This document shows, piece by piece, positions 1 to 5,989 of a stretch of DNA of 9,808 bases. The number at the start of each line of letters is the position of its first letter. Position 1 is the first letter of the stretch. Location: the NCBI GenBank assembly GCA_003542295.1, contig DPKX01000213.1:1-9808 (forward strand), written 5' to 3'. The notes under the pieces were generated by a model. It was not told the DNA's origin and did not search any database. It worked only from the letters and a program-made list of their open reading frames with translations. The position numbers were made by a program, and so were the translations under genes. The stretch comes from Candidatus Atribacter hydrocarboniphilus (GTDB lineage Bacteria > Atribacterota > Atribacteria > Atribacterales > Atribacteraceae).

Positions 1-138
1 ATCGTTGATCATTGCCGGGTAGTATCCGTGCGAATTGAAACTTTCCGATAAAACCAGCACTTTTTTCGGGCAGATTTGGATACAATATCCACAACCCTTA
101 CAAAATTCCTGATTAATCAATACTTTATTCAATACCAT
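1..138 (-). CDS. 4Fe-4S ferredoxin-like subunit, probably 2-oxoacid:ferredoxin oxidoreductase small subunit (C-terminus beyond window)
   Basis: Forty-six codons are visible from an ATG at 138-136 to the left edge, so the C-terminus is missing. The peptide carries a classic 4Fe-4S signature, C13-x2-C16-x2-C19-x3-C23-P. It is followed by a V-L-x-L-S segment and an N-S-x-G-Y-x-P-A segment, which are typical of the roughly 70-residue ferredoxin-like (delta/KorD-type) subunits of 2-oxoglutarate or branched-chain 2-oxoacid:ferredoxin oxidoreductases. Family members have a second cluster motif, which would lie outside the window. By inference it passes electrons between the thiamine-diphosphate catalytic subunits and cytosolic ferredoxin in an anaerobe, and the catalytic subunits should follow to the left. 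The start is supported by AGGAG at 148-144, five bases upstream. The gap from the recN stop is 50 bases. A stand-alone ferredoxin is the main alternative. Confidence 0.8.
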   Translation of the reverse strand, partial: MVLNKVLINQEFCKGCGYCIQICPKKVLVLSESFNSHGYYPAMIND

Positions 139-143
139 CTACT

Positions 144-148
144 CTCCT
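144..148 (-). promoter_or_regulatory. Ribosome binding site of the ferredoxin gene
   Basis: AGGAG on the minus strand, five bases before the ATG at 138. It is one of the better Shine-Dalgarno sites in the block and fixes the start of the partial ferredoxin gene, which is not overlapped by recN and so needs its own initiation site. Confidence 0.65.
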
Positions 149-188
149 GTCAATATCAGCAGATTTTCTCAGTTTCAAGCACCGAGTC

Positions 189-1886
189 TTACTTTCCAGC
201 TCTCTCCATTAAAGTTTCCGCAAACTGGAGAGCTGGAACTGTCGAATTCTCTCCCCCCATCATTCGGGCTAATTCTTGTAATTGCATTTCCCGATCTTGT
301 AAATCACTTATCTCCGCCCAAGTATCCTGACCATCAGTGTACTTGTCGACTCTCAAGTGTTGATCGGCGAAACAGGCGATCTGGGGAAGATGGGTGACAC
401 AAATTATCTGGCGACCAGAAGCAATCACTTTTAACTTCTCACCGATCCAAAAAGCGGTTTTCCCTCCTACTCCCTGGTCAATTTCATCAAAAATCATAAC
501 TGGCAGATTCTTCATTTCTAAAGCAATGGATTTTATTCCCAATACTAAACGTGACAACTCCCCACCCGAAACGACTTCCATAACCGGTCCAATAGGTTGT
601 CCGGGATTTAATGAAATCATAAAACCGACGTTATCCAAACCGGTAGCAAAAAATTTTTTCTGATCAACTGGAATAGGATCAAAGCTGACTTCAAACTTGA
701 CTTTAGTAAAGGCCAGTTGCTTTAATTCTTCTTCTAATCGGTTTTTCATAATTTTTGCTGCTTTTTGTCGATGCTGAGAAAGCTTTTCACCACTGTCAAG
801 CAATTCCTGCTGGCAGTTTTTCAGTTGTTCTTCCAGTTGCTTTTTTTTCTCAGTTTGACGCTCTGCTTCCAACAGTTTCTCTTCAATGCTTTTACGGTAA
901 TCAATGAGTTCACCGGTTGTCCGGCAGCGGTATTTTCTTTTCAAGCGTTCTATTTCAGCTACTGATTTTTCCAATTTTTCAATTTTATCCGTCGAATAGT
1001 CTAATTGACTTCTTAATGCAGCGATTTCTGAAGCTATTTCTTGTAGTTCAGTTTCGATATTCCGAAGGTTCCCTACAATCCCATTTAAAGCCAAAAACTT
1101 CCCTTCGGCGGGGATTTTTTCCACCTCAAAGGTTAAACGGGAAAGGAGAGTTGATATTCCTTCCCCACTTTCGTTCCCTTCCATTAAAATAAAGAAAGTA
1201 TCTAACGCTGAACAGTAAGATTGCATATTAGCCAATAAACGAAACTCTCCTTCAATTTCATTTATCTTTTCAGGAGATAAACCCATCTCTTCAAATTCTT
1301 GAAAAGCAAACTTGAACTCAGCCCAATGGGAAAGGTCACCGGCCATTAACTGTTCTAATTCATGTTTGATTTGCAACCACTCAGCATATTTTTGCCGGTA
1401 ATACTCTCTTTCTTTTTTCCCGGTTTCATCCAAAAAATCATCCAAGATATTCAGCTGGTTTTCACTTGCCAAAAATCGTTCATGTTCTCTTTGACCGTAA
1501 ATATCAATTAACATTGCAGCTGTTTCTTTTAGCCATCCAACCGGAACCGATCTCCCATTAATGCGAGCTCGATTTTTCCCATTTCGGTGAATTTCCCGTG
1601 ACAATACCACTTCCCCGGAAATTTCACCGATTAATTCATTATCCTCCAGCCATTGAATTAAATCAGGACTGGAAGAAAGGTCAAAAAGCCCTTCAATGAG
1701 AGCTGACTTTCGATCTCGACGAATCATATCTTCAACCGCCCGTCCTCCTTTAAGGAGACTTATAGCGTCAATTATTAATGATTTACCGGTTCCTGTTTCA
1801 CCGGTAATCGCTACCAGACCATCTTGAAAGGTAAGGTGTTGATAATCAACTATCACAAAGTCTTTGATGACCAGTTCTCGGAGCAT
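189..1886 (-). CDS. recN: DNA repair protein RecN
   Basis: SMC-like ATPase acting in double-strand break repair, binding DNA ends and helping RecA-dependent recombination. The 565 residues match the usual family length (about 550-570). The N-terminal ATPase half has Walker A GETGTGKS at residues 29-36. A RINGR motif lies at 108-112 and GQREHERFL at 131-139, where the family has its Q-H-E-H-like motif. A long charged coiled-coil region occupies about 155-390, including a K/E-rich stretch at 299-390. The C-terminal half has the ABC signature VSGGELSRL (439-447), Walker B VMIFDEID (463-470) and the H-loop THLPQIA (498-504). All catalytic motifs look intact. The ATG at 1886 lies two bases after the nadK stop with no strong ribosome binding site, so translation is probably coupled to nadK. 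The last codons form a nested hairpin (see separate entry). Confidence 0.97.
   Translation of the reverse strand: MLRELVIKDFVIVDYQHLTFQDGLVAITGETGTGKSLIIDAISLLKGGRAVEDMIRRDRKSALIEGLFDLSSSPDLIQWLEDNELIGEISGEVVLSREIHRNGKNRARINGRSVPVGWLKETAAMLIDIYGQREHERFLASENQLNILDDFLDETGKKEREYYRQKYAEWLQIKHELEQLMAGDLSHWAEFKFAFQEFEEMGLSPEKINEIEGEFRLLANMQSYCSALDTFFILMEGNESGEGISTLLSRLTFEVEKIPAEGKFLALNGIVGNLRNIETELQEIASEIAALRSQLDYSTDKIEKLEKSVAEIERLKRKYRCRTTGELIDYRKSIEEKLLEAERQTEKKKQLEEQLKNCQQELLDSGEKLSQHRQKAAKIMKNRLEEELKQLAFTKVKFEVSFDPIPVDQKKFFATGLDNVGFMISLNPGQPIGPVMEVVSGGELSRLVLGIKSIALEMKNLPVMIFDEIDQGVGGKTAFWIGEKLKVIASGRQIICVTHLPQIACFADQHLRVDKYTDGQDTWAEISDLQDREMQLQELARMMGGENSTVPALQFAETLMERAGK
194..238 (-). other. 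Nested inverted repeat at the 3' end of recN
   Basis: Positions 194-204 (ttccagctctc) pair perfectly with 228-238 (gagagctggaa), giving an 11-bp stem. Inside the loop, 213-217 (agttt) pair with 222-226 (aaact) around a four-base loop. The structure covers the last codons of recN, ending five bases before the stop, and precedes the 50-base gap to the ferredoxin gene. No U-run follows on either strand, so it is not a standard intrinsic terminator. It could be an RNA-processing or stabilising hairpin between recN and the next gene, or a chance effect of codons for P-A-L and E-R-A-G. The inverted repeat is plainly visible; any function is inference. Confidence 0.45.
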
Positions 1887-1888
1887 TT

Positions 1889-2743
1889 TTAATCAATCCG
1901 TTTTCTAATATCCATCCCCCAGGATAATTTATCTCTCAGCAAAGAATAAAAGGGTTTTTCGGGAACAAGTTTTACCATATGATTGGTCAGTTTCGATTTT
2001 CGAACCTCAATATAATCTCCTTTATCCAAGCCAAAACCTCTCTGTCCGTCCAAAGTAACCATGGTGCCTTCCTTGGTTGATTCCAATATCAGTCGAATCG
2101 AGGAGGTCGGTTGAACGATAATTGATCGAGCATAAAGGGTATGGGCACAAATTGGGGTAATGATGAAAAGATCTAAAGTTGGATGAATAACCGGACCACC
2201 TGCTGATAAGGAATAAGCAGTTGAACCGGTAGGCGTGCCGATGATTAACCCATCGGCCGGAAAAGTTGCCAGATATTCGTCATCAATGAAGGTACTGAGA
2301 CGAATCATTTGCGCAAAGGGTCCACGGTAGATTACCACGTCATTTAAAGCAATATCCTGTTCCGTTCCCTTTTGGGTATGATGAATGGAACAATCCACCA
2401 TCATTCGGTCTTCAACGGTGTAATCTCCTTCTAAGACTGCTTTTGCAGCATTGAATAAAGCCTCTACACTCACTTCAGTTAAAAAACCCAATCCACCCAT
2501 ATCAATACCCAATATCGGAATTCCTTTTGCTGCATACCTGTGACTTGCTGATAAAAAAGTACCATCACCACCTAACACAAAAACCATATCGGGTTTTTCA
2601 TCAGGAATTTGATTGGTATTGATTATGGCACAGGATACCAGATGCTGATTAAAAAAATCGTGCAATTCTTGTGCTTTTTGGGAAATCATATTATTCACTT
2701 TTCTGGAAAATATATGAACTCTCTGAATTGGATTTTTGTTCAT
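1889..2743 (-). CDS. nadK: NAD kinase
   Basis: ATP (or polyphosphate)-dependent NAD+ kinase, the only route to NADP+ in most bacteria; cytosolic. At 284 residues it is of normal length. The nucleotide-binding GGDGT motif is at 58-62 with the catalytic Asp60. A G-I-D-x-G-x-L-G-F-L segment spans 79-88. The N-D pair at 134-135 corresponds to the family's NE/D motif. The long glycine-rich TPTGSTAYSLSAGGP motif is at 170-184, and TLDGQ at 230-234. The start ATG (2743-2741) overlaps the tlyA stop as ATGA, with no good ribosome binding site, so translation is likely coupled to tlyA. The tlyA-nadK-recN order is common in Clostridia, where an argR gene usually sits between nadK and recN; here only two bases separate them. 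Confidence 0.96.
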   Translation of the reverse strand: MNKNPIQRVHIFSRKVNNMISQKAQELHDFFNQHLVSCAIINTNQIPDEKPDMVFVLGGDGTFLSASHRYAAKGIPILGIDMGGLGFLTEVSVEALFNAAKAVLEGDYTVEDRMMVDCSIHHTQKGTEQDIALNDVVIYRGPFAQMIRLSTFIDDEYLATFPADGLIIGTPTGSTAYSLSAGGPVIHPTLDLFIITPICAHTLYARSIIVQPTSSIRLILESTKEGTMVTLDGQRGFGLDKGDYIEVRKSKLTNHMVKLVPEKPFYSLLRDKLSWGMDIRKRID

Positions 2744-3609
2744 TCCATCTCACTTTTTATTCTTTTTTTGGTTGACTTATTTGGTGAAAGAAAATAAAGA
2801 TGCGCCTCCTGTACTTCTTTCCTTATTATATCCCCAAATTCAGTTTTATCAAAAAAATGAGAGCACTTCTTCCAACAGGCCAAATATTCAATATTCCCTT
2901 CTCTTCCTTGAATCGGGGAGAAAGTAACTCCTTGGAGGTTGAGATGATTGTCTCGAGCTGATTCAAAAACATCCTCAAGAACTTGGATGTGGATTTCTTG
3001 TTTCCTCACCAACCCACCCCGTTCCACCTTGTCTTTTCCCGCTTCAAACTGGGGTTTTATCAAAGCAATACAGATTCCATGTTCTGGAAGGAGTGAACTG
3101 ATAACCGGAAAAATAAGTCGAAGCGAGATAAAAGACACATCAATAGTAATACCCTGGATAGATTCAGGAAGGTCTTGGGGGACAAAATAACGAATATTTA
3201 TTTTCTCTAAAGGAACCACCCGGGGATTTTTGCGAAGCTTTTCATGAAGCAACCCATATCCAACATCGAGGGCAAATACTTTTTTGGCTTGTTTCTGCAG
3301 TAAACAATCTGTGAATCCTCCGGTTGAAGAACCAATATCTAAAAAAGTTTTACCAACCGGATTGATTTGAAAATAAGAGAGGGCTTTGGCTAACTTTTCG
3401 CCGCCTCGACTAACAAATTGAGGCAAACTTTCAAGAATAATTTCAATATCATCCCAAACTCGAGATGATGGCTTTAAAATTCCTGACACTTTTTCAACTT
3501 TAACCTCACCCGCTAAAATCATCCGCTGGGCTTTTTCTCGGCTTTCAACCAAACCCCTCTTGACTAATAATTCATCAATTCGGATTTTTTGTCTTTTTTC
3601 TTCCATCAT
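2740..3609 (-). CDS. tlyA: TlyA-family rRNA 2'-O-methyltransferase (hemolysin A-like)
   Basis: The family methylates the 2'-hydroxyl of cytidines in 16S and 23S rRNA (positions C1409/C1920 in the studied enzymes), and some members were first called hemolysins. The N-terminal S4 RNA-binding domain spans about 10-65, with R-I-D-E-L-L-V-K-R-G-L at 10-20 and S-R-E-K-A-Q-R-M-I-L-A-G at 23-34. A Rossmann methyltransferase domain follows: SRGGEKL at 67-73 (Lys72), the SAM-binding motif DIGSSTGGFTD at 91-101, IDVSFISL at 156-163 (Asp157), LIKPQFE at 183-189 (Lys185) and GNIEYL at 238-243 (Glu241). The K-D-K-E tetrad is complete, suggesting an active enzyme. The 289 residues slightly exceed the usual 265-275 because of a charged C-terminal tail. 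The start is ATG at 3609 or the adjacent ATG at 3606; neither has a clear ribosome binding site. It lies 31 bases after ispA. Confidence 0.93.
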   Translation of the reverse strand: MMEEKRQKIRIDELLVKRGLVESREKAQRMILAGEVKVEKVSGILKPSSRVWDDIEIILESLPQFVSRGGEKLAKALSYFQINPVGKTFLDIGSSTGGFTDCLLQKQAKKVFALDVGYGLLHEKLRKNPRVVPLEKINIRYFVPQDLPESIQGITIDVSFISLRLIFPVISSLLPEHGICIALIKPQFEAGKDKVERGGLVRKQEIHIQVLEDVFESARDNHLNLQGVTFSPIQGREGNIEYLACWKKCSHFFDKTEFGDIIRKEVQEAHLYFLSPNKSTKKRIKSEME

Positions 3610-3640
3610 TTCAGCTGTGGATAGATCATTCCAATAGGTT

Positions 3641-4531
3641 TTAATGGTGACGGGTTATAATAAAGTGGGCTATTTCTCTTAATAAAGAAAAGGAACGACT
3701 GGTCTGCTTTAAAACCGCCTCAGCTTCTCGAAATAAGCTTTCCATGATTTTTTGAGTTTCATTCATCCCATAAATCCCCACCAGAGTTGCTTTCTTCTGT
3801 TCGATGTCTTTTCCGGCTGTTTTGCCTAATACCCCACTTGGTTGAGTTACATCTAATAAATCATCTTTGATTTGAAAACATTGGCCTGTTAACAGTCCAA
3901 ATCGCTCCAAATCATTGAGTTCTTTCTTATTGGCACCCCCAACAATTGCTCCGCAAAGAATTGGCGCTTGAATAAATCGAGCGGTTTTCATCCGATAAAT
4001 ATCCATTATCTGGTCTTCATCAGCGTCGGTTCCTTCCAGATCAATATCAAGCACTTGACCACCAACCATTCCTTCTACGCTGAGGGCATCCAACAATACC
4101 TTAAGAATTCTGATCAGTTTGGTATTATTAACCATCTTACAAAATTGACTATCGGAAAGAAAAAAACGAAATCCCTCGACCAGTAAAGCATCGCCGGCAA
4201 GGATTCCCATCGCTCCTCCAAATGCTTTATGCAAACTATATTTCCCACGACGATAATCATCATTGTCCATTTCTGGCAAATCATCGTGGACCAAGGAAAA
4301 AGAGTGTATCATTTCGATTCCACCCGCCAAAGAAAGAAGATCTTCGCGTTTGATACCATAGGCTTCGCCGGTTGCCAGGCACAAAGATGCTCTGATCTTT
4401 TTCCCCCCTCCAATGACTCCATAGCGAAGAGCTTCCATTAATCGAGTCGGGGCTTCTGGAAAAATTAGTCTTTGTTCCAAATGATTATCCAAAAGGATGG
4501 CGTTTTCGTTGATATACTGAATGATATCCAC
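3641..4531 (-). CDS. ispA: Polyprenyl diphosphate synthase, short-chain (farnesyl/geranylgeranyl type)
   Basis: Head-to-tail prenyltransferase that condenses isopentenyl diphosphate with allylic diphosphates to make FPP or GGPP for quinones, undecaprenyl carriers and membrane isoprenoids. At 296 residues it has the usual length. The substrate-binding GGGKKIR motif is at 41-47. The first Asp-rich motif, DDLPEMDND (83-91), is followed by RRG; the second, DDLLD, is at 223-227 in FQIKDDLLD, with GKTAGKD at 236-242. The FARM contains the two-residue bacterial type II insertion. Phe78 and Ser79 occupy the fifth and fourth positions before the first Asp, so product length (C15 or C20) cannot be settled from sequence. 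The start is GTG at 4531-4529, whose first base is the last base of the nusB TAG stop, indicating coupling. The neighbours folD/xseA/xseB and dxs, common in Firmicutes, are absent. Confidence 0.92.
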   Translation of the reverse strand: MDIIQYINENAILLDNHLEQRLIFPEAPTRLMEALRYGVIGGGKKIRASLCLATGEAYGIKREDLLSLAGGIEMIHSFSLVHDDLPEMDNDDYRRGKYSLHKAFGGAMGILAGDALLVEGFRFFLSDSQFCKMVNNTKLIRILKVLLDALSVEGMVGGQVLDIDLEGTDADEDQIMDIYRMKTARFIQAPILCGAIVGGANKKELNDLERFGLLTGQCFQIKDDLLDVTQPSGVLGKTAGKDIEQKKATLVGIYGMNETQKIMESLFREAEAVLKQTSRSFSLLREIAHFIITRHH

Positions 4532-4965
4532 TATTCTTTTTTATTAACCCCCAAAGATTTAAATTCGGCCTGAGAACTTCGAGCCAATTTCCCTAAAATT
4601 CCGTTGACGAATTTACCTGAATCGGTGGTGCTAAATTTTTTAGCCAGTTCTACTGCTTCGTTAATCGAAACTCCAACCGATATATCAGAAAGATAGAACA
4701 TTTCAAAAACTGCTATCCTCAACAGGTTTCGGTCAATAGTTGGCATCCTATATAAAGGCCAATCCAAACTATAGGCTGAAATGATGCGTTCGATTTCAGG
4801 TAAGTTTTGCTCCACTCCCCGCACCAGTGAAAGAAAAAAGCTCCGATCATCATCCTTCCAATTGGAGGGTATTTTAAATACCGATAAGATTTCAGAAAGT
4901 GTTTTTTTTCTGAGATCCATTTGAAATAAAATTTGTAGAGCGGTTTCTCTCACTTTACGGCGCAT
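4531..4965 (-). CDS. nusB: Transcription antitermination factor NusB
   Basis: All-helical RNA-binding protein that pairs with NusE (ribosomal protein S10) on boxA RNA to prevent early termination in rRNA operons. At 144 residues it is full length. Family blocks are visible: R-E-T-A-L-Q-I-L-F-Q-M-D at 6-17, the D-R-N-L-L-R-I-A-V-F-E-M helix at 78-89, and I-N-E-A-V-E-L-A-K-K-F-S at 101-112 leading into G-K-F-V-N-G-I-L-G-K-L at 117-127. The start ATG at 4965 overlaps the end of the Asp23 gene by 11 bases and has GAAGG at 4976-4972, six bases upstream, inside the upstream gene. Its stop shares one base with the GTG start of ispA. Its position after efp and an Asp23 gene is as in Bacillus and Clostridia. 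Confidence 0.95.
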   Translation of the reverse strand: MRRKVRETALQILFQMDLRKKTLSEILSVFKIPSNWKDDDRSFFLSLVRGVEQNLPEIERIISAYSLDWPLYRMPTIDRNLLRIAVFEMFYLSDISVGVSINEAVELAKKFSTTDSGKFVNGILGKLARSSQAEFKSLGVNKKE

Positions 4966-5341
4966 GATTGACCTTCAACCCCGAATTAGACGATTCAGAA
5001 AATAAATTTTCAAAATTTTCATTTAGCCCAACGGACGAAAACCCTTGGACAAAAATATCAATTCGATCGACCCTCAATCCGGTTTTTTTCTCAAAGTTAT
5101 CTTTGAGGCTTTTTTGGACATCCCAAGCTACTTCTGGTACCCTCTTTTCTAAAGTAAAATTGAGATAAAGAGAAATATTTAAAGATTCTTTTTTGGTTTC
5201 GATCTTGATGCTCTCATCGGATTGTTTTTCCAAAGAATCAACACCTGAGACTTGACGAACGATATCCTCAATCAATTTCACTAAAACGCGAAGAGAATAT
5301 TCAATTTTTCCTTCCGATAAATGAATATCAACATACTTCAA
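4955..5341 (-). CDS. Asp23/Gls24 family envelope-stress protein
   Basis: A 128-residue member of the Asp23/Gls24 (DUF322) family, like Bacillus YqhY, which sits in the same efp-nusB position. Studied members are small cytosolic or membrane-tethered proteins linked to cell-envelope stress or fatty-acid synthesis control; no enzymatic activity is known. The family pattern is seen as a short N-terminal strand (1-15), a helix S-L-R-V-L-V-K-L-I-E-D-I-V at 16-28, then beta strand L-N-I-S-L-Y-L-N-F at 54-62, the helix V-P-E-V-A-W-D-V-Q at 68-76, and a final V-D-R-I-D-I-F-V-Q-G at 91-100. The C-terminal tail (about 105-128) is Ser/Asn-rich. No membrane segment is visible. The start is TTG at 5341-5339, supported by AGGAGG seven bases upstream; no ATG fits. 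It lies 11 bases after efp and overlaps nusB by 11 bases. Confidence 0.85.
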   Translation of the reverse strand: MKYVDIHLSEGKIEYSLRVLVKLIEDIVRQVSGVDSLEKQSDESIKIETKKESLNISLYLNFTLEKRVPEVAWDVQKSLKDNFEKKTGLRVDRIDIFVQGFSSVGLNENFENLFSESSNSGLKVNHAP

Positions 5342-5348
5342 TATCGGC

Positions 5349-5354
5349 CCTCCT
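5349..5354 (-). promoter_or_regulatory. Ribosome binding site of the Asp23-family gene, overlapping the efp stop
   Basis: AGGAGG on the minus strand, seven bases before the TTG start at 5341. Its first two bases are the AG of the efp TAG stop codon (5355-5353). A strong site compensating for a weak start codon, and placed so that a ribosome ending efp covers it, suggests coupled expression. It decides the choice of the TTG start. Confidence 0.75.
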
Positions 5355-5919
5355 AAGCTCTCTCTAAGTATTCCCGAGTACGAGTATCTACTCTGATAAC
5401 CTCACCAATATTCACAAATAAAGGAACTTGAACAACGATTCCGGTTTCAAGGGTTGCCGGCTTTGAACCACCCGAGGCTGTATCGCCTTTGATTCCTGGA
5501 GGAGTATCAACCACCTTTAATTCAACATAGGAGGGAAGATTTACACTTACATGCTTATCTCCGTACATCAGTATTTCAACCATCATATTTTCTACCAGAA
5601 AATCACTGACTTCGCCAAGCAAATCATTTGGTAGTAGAACATCTTCGTAGGTTTCTTGATCGAGAAAATGGAAACCTCCATCATCTTTATACATATACTG
5701 CGCTTGTCTTCCTTCGAGAATGGCTCTAACGATTTTGTCTCCCGGTTTAAAAACTTTTTCGACGATAAAACCGCTATTTATATCTCGAAGTTTGGTTTTG
5801 GTTACCCAACTCCATTTTCCAAATTTAGCCGGTTGAAAAGCGGTAATAATATATAATGTACCATCAACATCGATACAAGTCCCCACTCGAAGATCAGTAT
5901 TGGATATAATATCGGCCAC
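5353..5919 (-). CDS. efp: Translation elongation factor P with an atypical tip loop
   Basis: EF-P binds between the P and E sites of stalled ribosomes and speeds peptide bond formation at proline runs. The 188 residues and three-domain layout are normal: KOW-like domain 1 (about 1-65), OB domain 2 (66-128) and OB domain 3 (129-188). Domain 3 has the family signature from Lys153 (K-P-A-T-L-E-T-G) through V-Q-V-P to G172. The domain 1 tip loop is odd: residues 32-41 read KFGKWSWVTK where most EF-Ps have KPGKGxAFVR. Aligned without gaps, Lys35 matches the residue modified in other EF-Ps (Lys/Arg 34 in E. coli, Lys32 in Bacillus), but the proline is Phe and the following small residues are Trp-Ser-Trp. 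The reading frame is continuous there. The start is GTG at 5919 with AGGAGG seven bases upstream. The location between an M24 peptidase and an Asp23 gene is the standard efp locus. Confidence 0.95.
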   Translation of the reverse strand: MADIISNTDLRVGTCIDVDGTLYIITAFQPAKFGKWSWVTKTKLRDINSGFIVEKVFKPGDKIVRAILEGRQAQYMYKDDGGFHFLDQETYEDVLLPNDLLGEVSDFLVENMMVEILMYGDKHVSVNLPSYVELKVVDTPPGIKGDTASGGSKPATLETGIVVQVPLFVNIGEVIRVDTRTREYLERA

Positions 5920-5926
5920 TATAAAA

Positions 5927-5932
5927 CCTCCT
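5927..5932 (-). promoter_or_regulatory. Ribosome binding site of efp
   Basis: Perfect AGGAGG on the minus strand, seven bases before the GTG start at 5919-5917. It supports GTG as the efp start and suggests independent, efficient initiation after the 70-base gap that follows the peptidase gene. That gap (5920-5989) is AT-rich with a run of seven T on the transcribed-sense strand; I see no convincing promoter, terminator or riboswitch in it. Confidence 0.75.
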
Positions 5933-5989
5933 ATGAATCAGAAAAAAATGACTTACATTGTCTATTTCATTCACTACTTTGCTTTATCT

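Noticed and set aside
150..178. Possible promoter before the ferredoxin gene: TTGAAA and TATTGA on the minus strand, 17 bases apart.
   Set aside because: The -35-like box and spacing are good, but the -10-like box matches the consensus at only three of six positions, and the second box falls just next to the ribosome binding site.
76..1192. Several plus-strand open frames of 66-91 codons opposite recN.
   Set aside because: They lie antisense to a gene with intact family motifs, show low-complexity Phe/Leu/Ser-rich translations and have no recognisable domains.
5933..5989. T-run with a short AATGA/TCATT pairing between the peptidase gene and efp, as a possible terminator.
   Set aside because: The stem is five A/T-rich pairs with a long loop, too weak for an intrinsic terminator.
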